From: Campylobacter curvus
GTDB taxonomy: Bacteria > Campylobacterota > Campylobacteria > Campylobacterales > Campylobacteraceae
Length of the DNA stretch: 64,000 bases
Assembly: GCF_013372125.1 (NCBI RefSeq)
Contig: NZ_CP053826.1
Location: forward strand, 1,612,001 to 1,676,000
Direction: 5' to 3'
Position 1 is the first letter of the stretch. Every line of letters starts with the position of its first letter. The notes under the pieces are model-generated. The model saw nothing but the letters and a program-made list of their open reading frames with translations. It searched no databases and was not told the DNA's origin. Positions 1 through 11,289 of this stretch are shown in pieces. The position numbers and the translations under genes are program-made.

Positions 1-213
1 CATCAGCACTTTTAAGCCGCGCTTTAAAGCCTGAAGCGTCGCCATCGAACCTGCAAAGCCCGAGCCTATGACGATGACATCGTATTCTTCGTCGAATTTC
101 ACGTCCTTTGCACTCTCTATCGCTCCGGCCTGCACGCTGCCAAGTGCTATCGCACCGGCACCTACGAGGCTCATCTTTAGCACATCACGCCTTGAAACAT
201 CGCTTCGTTTCAT
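1..213 (-). CDS. Tat-exported FAD-dependent reductase, N-terminal part (runs off window)
   Basis: Only the first 71 codons lie in the window; the gene continues past base 1. It begins at an ATG at 213-211 preceded by a purine-rich AAGGAGCGG site. The product starts with a twin-arginine signal (SRRDVLKMSLVGAGAIALG) and continues into a Rossmann FAD-binding motif (VIVIGSGFAG). It is a clear paralog of the product of the gene at 423-1949: both have SRR then KMS near the N-terminus, and share KDVKFDEE just before the FAD motif. By family this is a periplasmic flavocytochrome c/fumarate-reductase-like flavoprotein; the substrate cannot be told from this fragment. Confidence 0.8.
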   Translation of the reverse strand, partial: MKRSDVSRRDVLKMSLVGAGAIALGSVQAGAIESAKDVKFDEEYDVIVIGSGFAGSMATLQALKRGLKVLM

Positions 214-294
214 AATCCGCTCCTTATGAGAAAATTTGTATCAAATTTAAAGCTAAGTCTAGCACTCAAATGTTAAAAATGGTTTAAATTTATC

Positions 295-370
295 GCGTAT
301 AAAAAAGATAAAAAGCTTTCGCGTATCGAGAAAGAATTTTTAGATATTGCACTGCAAAAGGGATGATCAG
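295..370 (+). pseudogene. 3'-end remnant of a second LysR-type regulator gene
   Basis: These 76 bases match 2910-2985, the last 24 codons of the intact LysR gene and its stop, with three mismatches. Nothing upstream matches the rest of a LysR gene. The arrangement, reductase (minus) then LysR end (plus), repeats the reductase-LysR pair at 423-2981. It suggests a duplicated pair whose first regulator was later deleted. The segment has no start codon and is not functional. Confidence 0.85.
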
Positions 371-399
371 TATGTTTTATTGTTTGGACGGTTAATTAT

Positions 400-422
400 C
401 AAGAGGCGATTTACGCCTCTTG
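400..422 (-). terminator. Terminator of the 423-1949 reductase gene
   Basis: A perfect 9-bp stem, CAAGAGGCG against CGCCTCTTG, with a 5-base loop (ATTTA), directly follows the stop codon of the minus-strand gene. It may act in both directions, since the LysR remnant ends just to its left. Confidence 0.65.
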
Positions 423-1949
423 TTATATATTTTCTCCAGCTATCATACCAAAGGCTAGGCAGCTTAGCGTGCCGATATTTCCGAGTCTGCTAAGTCCCCA
501 AACTCCACCCGTGACTTCACCGGCTGCATAAAGACCATCTATAGGTTTATTATCAAAACCTAAAACTTGAGCTTTTTCATTGATCGTTAATCCGCCCATC
601 GTGCTGTGAAGCTTAGGAGTACCGCGCATAGCGTAAAATGGCGGCTTGGTTATCGTAATACCTTTTGTTATCTCTATTGGTTTTTTAAAGTCATCATCTT
701 TGCCGCTTTTTACAAAACTATTATACCTCTCAACCTCATTCAAAAATGGCTGAACTTCAATCTTATAATTTTTCGCCAAAGCTTCAAGCGTATCGAATTT
801 CTTTACGATACCACTTTGCATAGTTCTTTCTAAAACGCCATCTTTTAGCATAGCTGCACCATCACTATCCATTATGTGTATAGGATAATTTTCATCGCTA
901 CCTATCACATTAAACATCGCTTCGCTAACGATCCTTCTTGAGGCAAGCTCATTTACATATCGCTTGCCCGTTTTTGCATTTACCGACATACCATAAGTAA
1001 AGCAACCCGAAGCAAACGGGCTTCCTATGCCATTACCTTTTTCATCGGGACATTTTACATGGCTATATAAAATTTGACCTACCAAAATCGGCATAGCTCC
1101 CAACTTAAACCCTTCTATCATCGCTCCTGCACTAGATCCCGGGTGATTTGTGCTATCGGTAGTCGGCACTATCGCAGGATTTTGAACTTGCCTAAAAATT
1201 TTATCATTTGAAAATCCACCACTTGCTAGGATAACACCGTTTTTTACTTTTATAAATTTCTTGTCTCCTTCTAAATTTTGCGTATCGTCGTGGAAAAGTT
1301 TGGCATCGAATTTATAATTTTCTCTTATGGCTACGCCTATGATCTTGCCACTTTCATCGATAATAAATTTATCAAATTTAGTTCTGGTTCTTATCTGTGC
1401 GTTTGGCATATCTTTTATGACATTTGCAAAAGGCTGTATGATACCAGAACCACTTTCATTTTCGGTATGATACGACCTTGCCACACTATGTCCTCCCGCA
1501 AAATAAAGCTTATCCGAAAATTTAGCTCCATTTTCTACGGCAAATTTAAAAGTATCCATATCTCTATCGACTAAAACGTTTACAAGAGAGGGATGGTTTA
1601 CCTTACCGGCACTTAAAATATCTTTCACGAATAGCTCTTTACTATCTTTAATCCCATCACGTTTTTGAAGATCGTTATTATGCACAGCGATTTGGCCACC
1701 ATTTATTACAGAGTTGCCACCGACTCGCCCCATTTTTTCGACCACTAATACGTTTTTACCTCTCTTAGCGGCCGATATTGCCGCAGCAAGCCCTGCAAAA
1801 CCGGAGCCAACAATAACAACGTCGAATTCTTCATCAAATTTGACGTCTTTTTGATTTAATGCCGCTTGTGTATCTAGCCCGCTTAATGCAAGCATACCCG
1901 CACCAGCCACACTCATTTTGACGAAATTTCTCCTAGAGATACTTGACAT
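423..1949 (-). CDS. Tat-exported FAD-dependent fumarate-reductase-like flavoprotein
   Basis: 508-residue periplasmic flavoprotein of the flavocytochrome c/UrdA/fumarate reductase superfamily. The chosen ATG at 1949 has a good AAAGGAG site and puts the twin-arginine motif SRRNFVK at residues 5-11; a longer reading frame from 2000 lacks both advantages. The FAD dinucleotide motif VIVGSGFAG lies near residue 45, followed by VVEKMGRVGGNS. A C-terminal FAD-contacting segment (GLYAAGEVTGGVWG) closes the fold. No heme CxxCH motif is present, so electrons must come from a separate partner. The divergent LysR gene at 2076 probably controls it. Substrate unknown: fumarate, urocanate, acrylate and similar enoates are all handled by this family. 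Confidence 0.85.
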   Translation of the reverse strand: MSSISRRNFVKMSVAGAGMLALSGLDTQAALNQKDVKFDEEFDVVIVGSGFAGLAAAISAAKRGKNVLVVEKMGRVGGNSVINGGQIAVHNNDLQKRDGIKDSKELFVKDILSAGKVNHPSLVNVLVDRDMDTFKFAVENGAKFSDKLYFAGGHSVARSYHTENESGSGIIQPFANVIKDMPNAQIRTRTKFDKFIIDESGKIIGVAIRENYKFDAKLFHDDTQNLEGDKKFIKVKNGVILASGGFSNDKIFRQVQNPAIVPTTDSTNHPGSSAGAMIEGFKLGAMPILVGQILYSHVKCPDEKGNGIGSPFASGCFTYGMSVNAKTGKRYVNELASRRIVSEAMFNVIGSDENYPIHIMDSDGAAMLKDGVLERTMQSGIVKKFDTLEALAKNYKIEVQPFLNEVERYNSFVKSGKDDDFKKPIEITKGITITKPPFYAMRGTPKLHSTMGGLTINEKAQVLGFDNKPIDGLYAAGEVTGGVWGLSRLGNIGTLSCLAFGMIAGENI

Positions 1950-2075
1950 GACTACTCCTTTAAGATATAAAAAGATAAATTTACATGGATAATAATTCAA
2001 ATTTTACTTTATGTCAAATGCGAATTTATCATATCTTGATAGCTTTTTAGCTATGATGCACGAAAGGATAAAAAA

Positions 2076-2981
2076 ATGAATTTTAAACAAATGCAAATAG
2101 TGATAAAAGTAGCCGAGGAAAAGAGCTTTACAAAGGCTGCAAGAAAGCTTAAAATTTCTCAGCCGACACTTAGCAAAAGCATTTTAAGTTTAGAAAAGCA
2201 GCTTGGTGTGACATTATTTAATCGTTCACAGTCTCCTATAAGCCTTACCGATGCAGGAGAAATGTATTATAAAAAAACGAAATCCATACTTGAAATTTAT
2301 AACGATTTGATGACTCAATTAAATAAATATTCCAATATAAAAACGATAAATAGCATCAATATAGGCATTTCTCAGTTCGCTTACGCTCTAATGTCGGATA
2401 TTTTGCCCAAAATTTATAAAAAATTTCTAAGTGCAAATATCAAAATAAAACAAGTAAATTCGACATTAGAAGTCAAAAAGATGTTACTTGATGGCGATAT
2501 CGATATCGGATTTTTAGTTTTGCCGACAAATTTAGACGGACTTAAATATAAGGCTATAAAAGAGCAAAACATGGTTTTGGCGATGTCTAAATCACACCCG
2601 CTCGTACAAAATTTCAAAACTTTAATAGATAAAAACAAGAAAATTTCTATAACGAATTTAAGAAACGAAAAATTTATAATACCAAATCAGGTACATAAAA
2701 CCTGTCCAACATATAATGAAATTTTTAAGAATTTTGACTTTTTACCAAATATTTTTTGCGAGAGTGACACGCTAGACATTACAAGCGACATGATAGCCTC
2801 AAATATCGGCATATCTTTCATGTTACCTCAATCAATAAAAGAAAGCAGAAAAGCCGACATAATTACTTTTGATATCGATGAACCACTGCTTAAAAGAACG
2901 CTCGTACTGGCGTATAAAAAAGACAAAAAGCTTTCGCGTATCGAGAAAGAATTTTTAGATATCGCCCTGCAAAAGGGATGA
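2076..2981 (+). CDS. LysR-type transcriptional regulator
   Basis: 301-residue regulator with an N-terminal winged helix-turn-helix (about residues 1-60, FTKAARKLKISQPTLSKSI) and a C-terminal type 2 periplasmic-binding-like effector domain (about 90-290). It is transcribed away from the FAD reductase gene at 423-1949 with a 126-base divergent spacer. That is the usual layout for a LysR regulator and its target, so control of the reductase in response to its substrate is the likely role (inference). Its stop codon abuts the motE stop codon on the other strand. The gene is AT-richer than the housekeeping genes that follow. A 76-bp copy of its 3' end lies at 295-370. Confidence 0.9.
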   Translation: MNFKQMQIVIKVAEEKSFTKAARKLKISQPTLSKSILSLEKQLGVTLFNRSQSPISLTDAGEMYYKKTKSILEIYNDLMTQLNKYSNIKTINSINIGISQFAYALMSDILPKIYKKFLSANIKIKQVNSTLEVKKMLLDGDIDIGFLVLPTNLDGLKYKAIKEQNMVLAMSKSHPLVQNFKTLIDKNKKISITNLRNEKFIIPNQVHKTCPTYNEIFKNFDFLPNIFCESDTLDITSDMIASNIGISFMLPQSIKESRKADIITFDIDEPLLKRTLVLAYKKDKKLSRIEKEFLDIALQKG

Positions 2982-3540
2982 TCAGCGTATATTGAGGCTA
3001 CCGGCCGGTGTATCTATGCTAGACTCGTTATCATCGTTAAATGGCGGCCCCTTAGTCAGCAAAGTCGTGATCTCGGAGGCGGTTTTGGGATCCATTTTTG
3101 CCATGACGGTCGAAATTTTCTTTGGCTCTAGCGCATACATGATGCTAGCGGCCTGTGCGCGGCTCATCTGTGAGAGCACGTCCGCGGCGGCTTGATCTTT
3201 CATTTTGGAGTAGGACTCATTGACTTTATCGGTCGTCATCGTGCGAAGCTGGGTCAAAATTTTATCGTTTTTAGCCACTTGATCGTCTATCTCTTTACGC
3301 TTTTGCTCCAGCGTTTTCATGGTCGCGTTTATGTCGGCTTCTTTTTGAGCGAGCTTTTTTAGCCCCTCTTCGTAGGCTGCTTGCGCGCTGGCACGAAACG
3401 CTTCCAGCGCTTGACGCTGCTCGTCGATGACCTCGAGCTCTTTTAGAATTTCATCTTTCCTGGCTTCAAAAATTTGCGTGCAATCAACCGGAACATCATA
3501 CGCAAAAGCAAAATTTAAAACAAGCAAAAATGCAAGCAAT

Positions 3541-3548
<8 letters not shown>
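2982..3548 (-). CDS. motE: MotE-like periplasmic flagellar protein
   Basis: 188-residue secreted protein with an N-terminal signal peptide (MRRLLAFLLVLNFAFA). A long coiled coil (about residues 35-115, rich in E, K and A) is followed by a MotE/MgtE_N-type segment (about 130-170, VLSQMSRAQAASIMYAL then VMAKMDPKTASEI). In epsilonproteobacteria MotE is a chaperone for the stator-scaffold protein MotC. The start overlaps the end of fliJ by 8 bases. The order purA-fliJ-motE matches the C. jejuni block Cj1498c-Cj1496c, as I recall it. The family assignment is firm; the MotC partnership comes from family knowledge, not from this sequence. Confidence 0.85.
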
Positions 3549-5228
<1,680 letters not shown>

Positions 5229-5233
5229 TTAGA

Positions 5234-6094
5234 TTAATTTGATTGTTCTATCAACGCATCGGTATAAACCGCAAAGCCACTGCTTGAAATGCCGTCTATC
5301 TCATAGTTTCCGCCGCCTGCCAATATGGCGTTGGCGCTTAAAAATCTAAAAAACAGCTTATCGTAATATCTCATTTTCGAGTAATATAGCGGAACTATTC
5401 TTAAATTTTTATATTTCAACGAATTTGCAAGCTCTTTTAAACTTTCAAGCGGCGCTTTCAACTCACCTGGCACGAGAGGTATCATCTCGCTAAGCTCGCC
5501 AGGGGTCTTTAATAACGCCAAACGGCTCAGCCAAGCGACATCTTGAGCTAAAATTTGCTCTATCTGCCCCTTTTCAAAAATTTCGATCGGCAAATTTAAA
5601 ATTTTGCACACCGCACGCGGGATCTCTATATTGCTAAGCTGCAAAAACGCTTCAAATTTCAGCTCCTCCAGTAGCTGCGCGACGATCTTTACGCTCTTTG
5701 AAACGTCGCTTTCACCGATCAGCTCGGCTCCGATCTGATAGATCTCCGAGCTTGGATAGCGGAAAACCGGCTGGATGTAAAACCATCTTTTGTTGATGTC
5801 GCCCTTTAGCCTCCTTAGCACGATACGCACGACATCGACGGTGCTATCGGCACGCAGGCTTATTTGGTGGTTTGCACTATCGCTGAAGCGCAGCAGCTGC
5901 GTGGCATTGACGCTAAGGTGCTGATGATACGAGAAAAACGGCGTCACTATCTCGCTAAAGCCCTCGTTTTCTAAAATTTCGCTCGCCTTTTGCTCGATGC
6001 GCCTTTTTAGCTTCGCGCTTTTGCCAAAATAAAGCCGACTACCCACCGGGATCTCATGCTCATAAACGTTTAAATTTTGTATATTTTCACTCAT
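5234..6094 (-). CDS. hisZ: HisZ-like ATP phosphoribosyltransferase regulatory subunit
   Basis: 286-residue protein with the class II aminoacyl-tRNA-synthetase catalytic fold but too short for HisRS and lacking an anticodon-binding domain. Motif-1-like (GFSEIVTPFFSY) and motif-2-like (FRYPSSEIYQIGAELIG) segments are visible, as in HisZ, which regulates short-form HisG in histidine synthesis. It overlaps the preceding GGDEF/EAL gene by 8 bases and lies 14 bases before purA. HisZ is the best family match. The HisG form of this organism is not in the window, so a regulatory role in histidine synthesis is not proven. Confidence 0.7.
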   Translation of the reverse strand: MSENIQNLNVYEHEIPVGSRLYFGKSAKLKRRIEQKASEILENEGFSEIVTPFFSYHQHLSVNATQLLRFSDSANHQISLRADSTVDVVRIVLRRLKGDINKRWFYIQPVFRYPSSEIYQIGAELIGESDVSKSVKIVAQLLEELKFEAFLQLSNIEIPRAVCKILNLPIEIFEKGQIEQILAQDVAWLSRLALLKTPGELSEMIPLVPGELKAPLESLKELANSLKYKNLRIVPLYYSKMRYYDKLFFRFLSANAILAGGGNYEIDGISSSGFAVYTDALIEQSN

Positions 6095-9000
6095 TCATAT
6101 CCTTTAAAATTTCATCGCACATCGCGTTTGCTTCGTTTGCTAGCCTAAGCGCCTCGTCTTTGCTTTGAGCGCTTAAAGCCCGCTTTAACAAAGCGCAAAT
6201 TCGCTCGTATGGATTTTGACTTCGTATCTTTTTAACTATCTCGTCTTTTATGTCCTCGTTTAAATTTTCCTCGTTTTGCAGCCACGAGACGATCTCAAGA
6301 GCGCACTCTTTTAGCTCTACGCACTCTTTTAGTCGCTCAAACTGCGCATCATCGATATGACGCTTTAGATCTAGCCCATCAATGCCCTTAAATTCATACC
6401 TTAGCGCCTCGTCCAGTCTAAGCGGCTTTGTGAAAAAGTTACCCTGAAAGCACTCAAACCCAAATCCGCATAAAATTTCAAGCGTCTTTTTATCCTCGAT
6501 GTTCTTGATCGTCGCCTTAAGACCAAAAACATCCGAGATCTGCTTTATCATGCGTAGCGTCATTATCGAAGCCTTAGAGTCAAAGGCCTGACGCGAGAGC
6601 TGTTTATCTACCTTAAAACGCTCGACTTTAAGCATCCCGAGGGCTTCAAAAGAGCTCGAATGCGACGCAAAGTCATCAAGCACGAAACGCACGCCAAAGC
6701 GCTTGTATCTTTGCAGCGCCTTTTGAGCCGGCTGTAGGTCTTTTACAGCGTTAGCGTCGACTATATCGATGACGAGCTCGCCAAAATTTAGCCTTTTATC
6801 GGCATTTGCCAGCTCTTTAAATTTCGCGAAAAATTCATCCGAACAAAGCTGCTCGATATTTAAATTCACGCAAGCTTTGGCGTCTTTGCCGTTTTTGCTC
6901 CATAAAATTTGCGCTTCAAGCGCCTTTTTGATAGAAAAAAGCGCGATATCGTCGATGATGTATTGCTTTTTGATAAGTGGCAAAAAGTCGTCCGGATAGA
7001 TGACGCGCCCCTCGCTTTGCCACCTGATGAGTGCCTCGTAGCTTAAAATTTTGCCCATTTTGATGTCGATCTCGGGCTGATATTCGAGGAAAATTTCATC
7101 GTCTCTAAGCGCTTTTAGTATCTTTGAGGCCTCTTCGTATTGGTTTTTAAAATTCCTATCCTTGCTCGCGTCAAACACATAGTATCGATTTTTCCCGCCA
7201 AGCTTTGCTTGATACATCGCCCAGTCTGCTTGCTCGAGTAGGTTTTCAGCGCTTGTTTGCGCTAAGCTTGCCATACTAACGCCTATGCTCGCACTGATTT
7301 GAAGCTTCACGTTTTCATACCAGACCTCGCTTGAGGCGATGCGTAGCATATTTTGCACGATCTCATAAACTTCGCCCGCGTTTTTATAGACGATGATGGC
7401 CACAAACTCGTCTCCACCGATACGCGCAAACATATCCCTCTCGTCAAAGAGCCTATCGATGCCGCTTGAAATTTCAGTCAAAAATTTATCTCCGGCCTGA
7501 TGACCGTATGTGTCGTTTATACCCTTAAATCCGTCCATATCAAGATAGGCGATCGCGATATGCTTGTCGTTTTTGCCTATCATGTCCTCAAGCTTGCGCG
7601 TGAATAAAATTCTATTTGGCAGTCTGGTGAGCGGATCGTGATAGGCGATGTATTCGAGGTAGTCTTGATTTGACTCGATATCGTTTATATTTGAGACCAG
7701 CAAAACGTAGCAAAAAAGCCCTCCTTGCACGTCATTTAGCGGTGCTAGGCGCGCCAGCTCGAATCTATTCTCGCCGTTTTTGTTTTTATTTAAAATTTTA
7801 CTCTGCCAAAAGCCGCCTTTGGCCGCCTTCGTCATATCCTGCGTGAGGCCGCTTAGACCGGGCTTTATGAAAGCTACGTCTTTGGCTAAAATTTCATCTC
7901 TCTCGTAGCCGCACATCTGACAAAACGCGTCGTTCGCGTCTATGATCTTAAGATCGGCGCTTAAAGTAGCCACGCCCTCTTTGGCGTAAGAAAACAGCTT
8001 GCAAAGCAGATCTTGATAGATGAGGGCTTGATTTTGCTGAGTCAAATTTTTAAACGCACCCTTGATCAGACACGCTTCGCCGTTTTCGTCAAATTCTAAA
8101 GCCCGCGCCCTCACGCCGATATAAACTGCGCTTTTATCCTTAGCGTGAAATTTCAACTCGCCAAAATAGACGCTCTCATCAAACCTCATGCCTTCAAAAA
8201 GCTGCTCGAAACTCGCGTAGCTACCTGCCAGCAAGGCCTTAAAACGCTTGAAATCAAGCACTCCAAGCTCGTTTGCGTCGTTAAAGCCTAGCATCTTTGC
8301 AAATCCATCGTCTACCTGCATGACACCGCTTGTTTTACTCCATGAAAAGACGACTGCTTCGCTCGCCCAGAGTATGTTTTTAAAGCTTTTTTGATCGGCG
8401 TCGTATCTTTCTTGAAGCTTTGCAAGATCGCTTAGATCGCTAAAAGAGTAGACGATCTTGTCAAATTCGTTCTCCTCGTTTAGGATAAATTTCACATAAA
8501 CCTTAAAAGGCGTCTTTTGGCCGCCTCTGCCGGTCATTTTTACGATAAAATCAAGCGTCTCTTTGCTACCATCTCCCATCACGAAGAGCTTTTTGGCGAC
8601 CTCTATGGCATTTATAAATTCATTGAGATTCTCGCCGCAGACAAGCGCTCTTAGATCGATAGGCACGTCATCTTTTATGTTAAATACCAAATTTGCGTTA
8701 TTTGTGCTTTGAGTGATGATGAAAGGCTCGTCTTTTTGGGCGATCATGATGACGCTAGGAGAGACGAACATATAGTTTTTGATGATCTCGTCGTTCCTGC
8801 TCGCGTTTTGCTCGTCAGTGATGTCTTTGGCAACGACGAAATTTAGCCTTTGTCCCTTTAGCTCTATGGGCGAGTCCATGACGCTTATGTCTCTTATCTG
8901 CCCGTTTTTGAACACGGCTTTTAGCTTAAAGGGCTTGCCGTTTTCGATGGCCTCTCTTCTGTAATAGACCATATCGCTGAAGCTAGAATACACGAGGTCT

Positions 9001-10166
9001 TTTATATTTAAATTTAGTATCTGTTCGCGCGTGTAGCCGGTTGCTTTTAGTAGGTTGCTGCTGACATCGACTATATCGCCCGTGTATGCGTCGTAGACCA
9101 GGATATTTAAAGAGCCCTGCTCGAACACATAGCCAAACCTGCTTTTGTAGCTCTCAAGGGCTAAATTCGCCTCGTCTATCTTTTCATAAAGCGCTTCTAC
9201 GCTTTCATTTATCTCCTCAAGCTCGCTTACGGCAAATTTAGTATCTGCCTTTTTGCTCCGATTTCTTAAAAACTCCAGTATGTCTTGCAGCGGGGCCGAT
9301 ATATTTTTTTTAGTAAATGCCGTGTCCTTGATCCAAAGCAGCACAAAAGCCGCGAAACAAAATATCGATACGGCCAAAAGTAGGCATTGAGCTAAAATTT
9401 CATTATTTTTAGTAGAGCCGGTGATGACGAAAATTTCATAATCCTTCATATAATCGATCACTTCAAGGCTCATATCCGTTGGCGAAAATATCGTCTTGCT
9501 CTCGCCAAATTCATCTCCTAGACTAAGATATTTTATGTATTTACTTCGTTTGAAAAATCTACTGAATTCATCGCTTAAGAGGTTGCCGTTTTTATCACAC
9601 AAAAAGGCGATATCGCTGCTTTGACTGATGGCGTTGCTTATACTGACGCTTAAAAGTTTTAAATTTAACTCCACGATCAATCTTTTGCCGTGATCCAATC
9701 TAAAAGCCGCATATATCGCCTCGGCTCGTCCGCCCTTATACGCGCGGCTAGAGACCATGAAAGGCTTTTTAGCAAGCGCATCGAGCCAAGGAAGATCGAA
9801 ATTTTTAAGCTCGTGAGCGCCTGTAAATTCGCGCGAGTAACGCAGAGTGGAGTTCGCATCTACGATATAAACGGCATTGTATAGTTCGCTCAAGCTCGCA
9901 TCGCTCATGGCTGCTTCTTCGCTCAAAAGACCGCTATCTATCTTTTGAGCCCTTACGTAAAGGTCGTTTTGGATGATATCTAAATTTCGCCTAATAGAGC
10001 TTTGGATGTTTGAATTTAGGGTGCTCACCTCGTATCTGACGTCGCTTTTTGCAGCGCTATATATAAACGATGCGAGGGCTAAAAAGGCGAGTAAAGCGAG
10101 TAAATTTTTAGCGTGAAAATTTTTGATTATCCAAGAGCTAGGTCTGCTTTTTTTATTTTGTAGCAT
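6087..10166 (-). CDS. Membrane-anchored PAS-GGDEF-EAL cyclic-di-GMP protein
   Basis: 1359-residue inner-membrane signalling protein. Order: transmembrane helix (about 18-38), periplasmic sensor (about 40-255), second transmembrane helix (about 260-280), several PAS-like domains (about 345-830), GGDEF domain (about 840-1000) and EAL domain (about 1015-1260). The cyclase motif is intact (RIGGDEF); the inhibitory RxxD site appears changed (DERD). The EAL domain keeps EALIRW, an N in VNLNIEQ, DDFAS and the Q of QGNFF, but the usual ELTE is DIVD and AEGVE is KNIED. Phosphodiesterase activity may therefore be weak or lost. It overlaps the hisZ-like gene downstream. A single protein of this size is notable because Campylobacter generally encode few c-di-GMP enzymes. 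Confidence 0.9.
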   Translation of the reverse strand: MLQNKKSRPSSWIIKNFHAKNLLALLAFLALASFIYSAAKSDVRYEVSTLNSNIQSSIRRNLDIIQNDLYVRAQKIDSGLLSEEAAMSDASLSELYNAVYIVDANSTLRYSREFTGAHELKNFDLPWLDALAKKPFMVSSRAYKGGRAEAIYAAFRLDHGKRLIVELNLKLLSVSISNAISQSSDIAFLCDKNGNLLSDEFSRFFKRSKYIKYLSLGDEFGESKTIFSPTDMSLEVIDYMKDYEIFVITGSTKNNEILAQCLLLAVSIFCFAAFVLLWIKDTAFTKKNISAPLQDILEFLRNRSKKADTKFAVSELEEINESVEALYEKIDEANLALESYKSRFGYVFEQGSLNILVYDAYTGDIVDVSSNLLKATGYTREQILNLNIKDLVYSSFSDMVYYRREAIENGKPFKLKAVFKNGQIRDISVMDSPIELKGQRLNFVVAKDITDEQNASRNDEIIKNYMFVSPSVIMIAQKDEPFIITQSTNNANLVFNIKDDVPIDLRALVCGENLNEFINAIEVAKKLFVMGDGSKETLDFIVKMTGRGGQKTPFKVYVKFILNEENEFDKIVYSFSDLSDLAKLQERYDADQKSFKNILWASEAVVFSWSKTSGVMQVDDGFAKMLGFNDANELGVLDFKRFKALLAGSYASFEQLFEGMRFDESVYFGELKFHAKDKSAVYIGVRARALEFDENGEACLIKGAFKNLTQQNQALIYQDLLCKLFSYAKEGVATLSADLKIIDANDAFCQMCGYERDEILAKDVAFIKPGLSGLTQDMTKAAKGGFWQSKILNKNKNGENRFELARLAPLNDVQGGLFCYVLLVSNINDIESNQDYLEYIAYHDPLTRLPNRILFTRKLEDMIGKNDKHIAIAYLDMDGFKGINDTYGHQAGDKFLTEISSGIDRLFDERDMFARIGGDEFVAIIVYKNAGEVYEIVQNMLRIASSEVWYENVKLQISASIGVSMASLAQTSAENLLEQADWAMYQAKLGGKNRYYVFDASKDRNFKNQYEEASKILKALRDDEIFLEYQPEIDIKMGKILSYEALIRWQSEGRVIYPDDFLPLIKKQYIIDDIALFSIKKALEAQILWSKNGKDAKACVNLNIEQLCSDEFFAKFKELANADKRLNFGELVIDIVDANAVKDLQPAQKALQRYKRFGVRFVLDDFASHSSSFEALGMLKVERFKVDKQLSRQAFDSKASIMTLRMIKQISDVFGLKATIKNIEDKKTLEILCGFGFECFQGNFFTKPLRLDEALRYEFKGIDGLDLKRHIDDAQFERLKECVELKECALEIVSWLQNEENLNEDIKDEIVKKIRSQNPYERICALLKRALSAQSKDEALRLANEANAMCDEILKDMNE

Positions 10167-10248
10167 AGACTCCGAAACCTTGTTGTTAAACTTAAGCTTT
10201 AAGCGAGGATTTTAGCGAAATTTTGCTTGTTTTAGCTTATAGGGGTTT

Positions 10249-11289
10249 TTAAGGCTTTAAATTTATGAGATTTTGACCGAGTTTGCGCTCATTTACGGTG
10301 CCGACTACGCTGGTCATCTCGTATCCTGCCTCTTTTAGGCGCTTTAGCGCTTTTTGGGTATCGTTTGCGTCTACGGCCAGAAGCAGACCGCCCGAAGTTT
10401 GCGCGTCAAATAGCAGTATATCGGCGTCATTTGCGTCTATGTTTAAAAATTTAGCGCAAAATTCTAGGTTTTTATAGCTTCCAGCTGGTAGTAGCCCTAT
10501 CGACGCGACTTCGCGTGCACTGGCTAAAATAGGTACATCACGAGTAAAAATTTCAAAGCTTATATCATCTCGCCCCATTTCGCTAAGATGCCCCAAAAAG
10601 CCAAACCCCGTGACATCAGTCGCGGCATTTACTCTTATGCCTTCCATCGCGCCCACGGCATAAAAATTTAGCTGAGACATATACCCCGCAGCCTCTTTTA
10701 TCTGCTCTAAATTTAGCATATCGGCCTTTATCGCGGTACTTAAAGCTCCCATGCCAAGCGGCTTTGTAAGAATGAGCGTATCGCCAGCCTTAGAGGTATA
10801 GTTAGCCCAAAATTTCTTAGGATGCACTTGGCCTGTGACGCTAAGTCCGTAGTACATCTCCGGTGTAGCGATACTGTGACCACCGACGATGACGCCACCG
10901 CACTCGCGCACTTTGCTAAGCCCGCCTTGCATGATCTGGCTTAAAATTTCATCATCAAGGTTGCAACTGTCAAAGCCCACGATATTTAGCGCGTTTATGA
11001 CCTGTGCGCCCATCGCGAATACATCGCTTAGCGAGTTTGCCGCGGCGATCTGTCCATAAAGATACGGATCGTCAACGACCGGAGTGATGAAGTCAAGCGT
11101 TTGCACGAGTGCGAGGTCGTCAGTCAGTTTAAAAACGCTCGCATCTTCGTTGGTATCGGTCCTGGTGAGTAGATCCGGGTGCGACAAATTCAGTCCGCCA
11201 ATACTTTTGTGTAGACCCGCCGGGTCAAGTTTGGCAGCTCAACCCGCAGCGCGGACGAATTTTGTCAGCTTTTTGTTCGTGTAAATCAC
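10249..11289 (-). CDS. selD: Selenide, water dikinase (selenophosphate synthetase), selenocysteine-containing
   Basis: SelD makes selenophosphate from selenide and ATP, the selenium donor for tRNA-Sec. The frame must be read through an in-frame TGA at 11241-11239, codon 17, giving RAAG-U-AAKLDPAGL, the site where SelD enzymes carry catalytic Cys or Sec. The start is a GTG at 11289, overlapping the yedF stop in a GTGA junction, so the protein has 346 residues; a start after the TGA would delete the active site. Glycine-rich nucleotide-binding segments (VIVGGHSIATPEMYYGLS, TDVTGFGFLGHL) are intact. The enzyme presumably needs its own product to be made, a known self-dependence of Sec-type SelD. 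Confidence 0.95.
11214..11241 (-). promoter_or_regulatory. SECIS-like hairpin after the selD UGA
   Basis: Starting 12 bases after the UGA, the mRNA can form GACCC-GGC-GGGUC, a 5-bp stem with a G-rich loop. Bacterial SECIS elements lie just downstream of the Sec codon and bind SelB through such a loop. The sequence also codes for the conserved DPAGL segment, so part of the pairing could be incidental. Confidence 0.55.
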
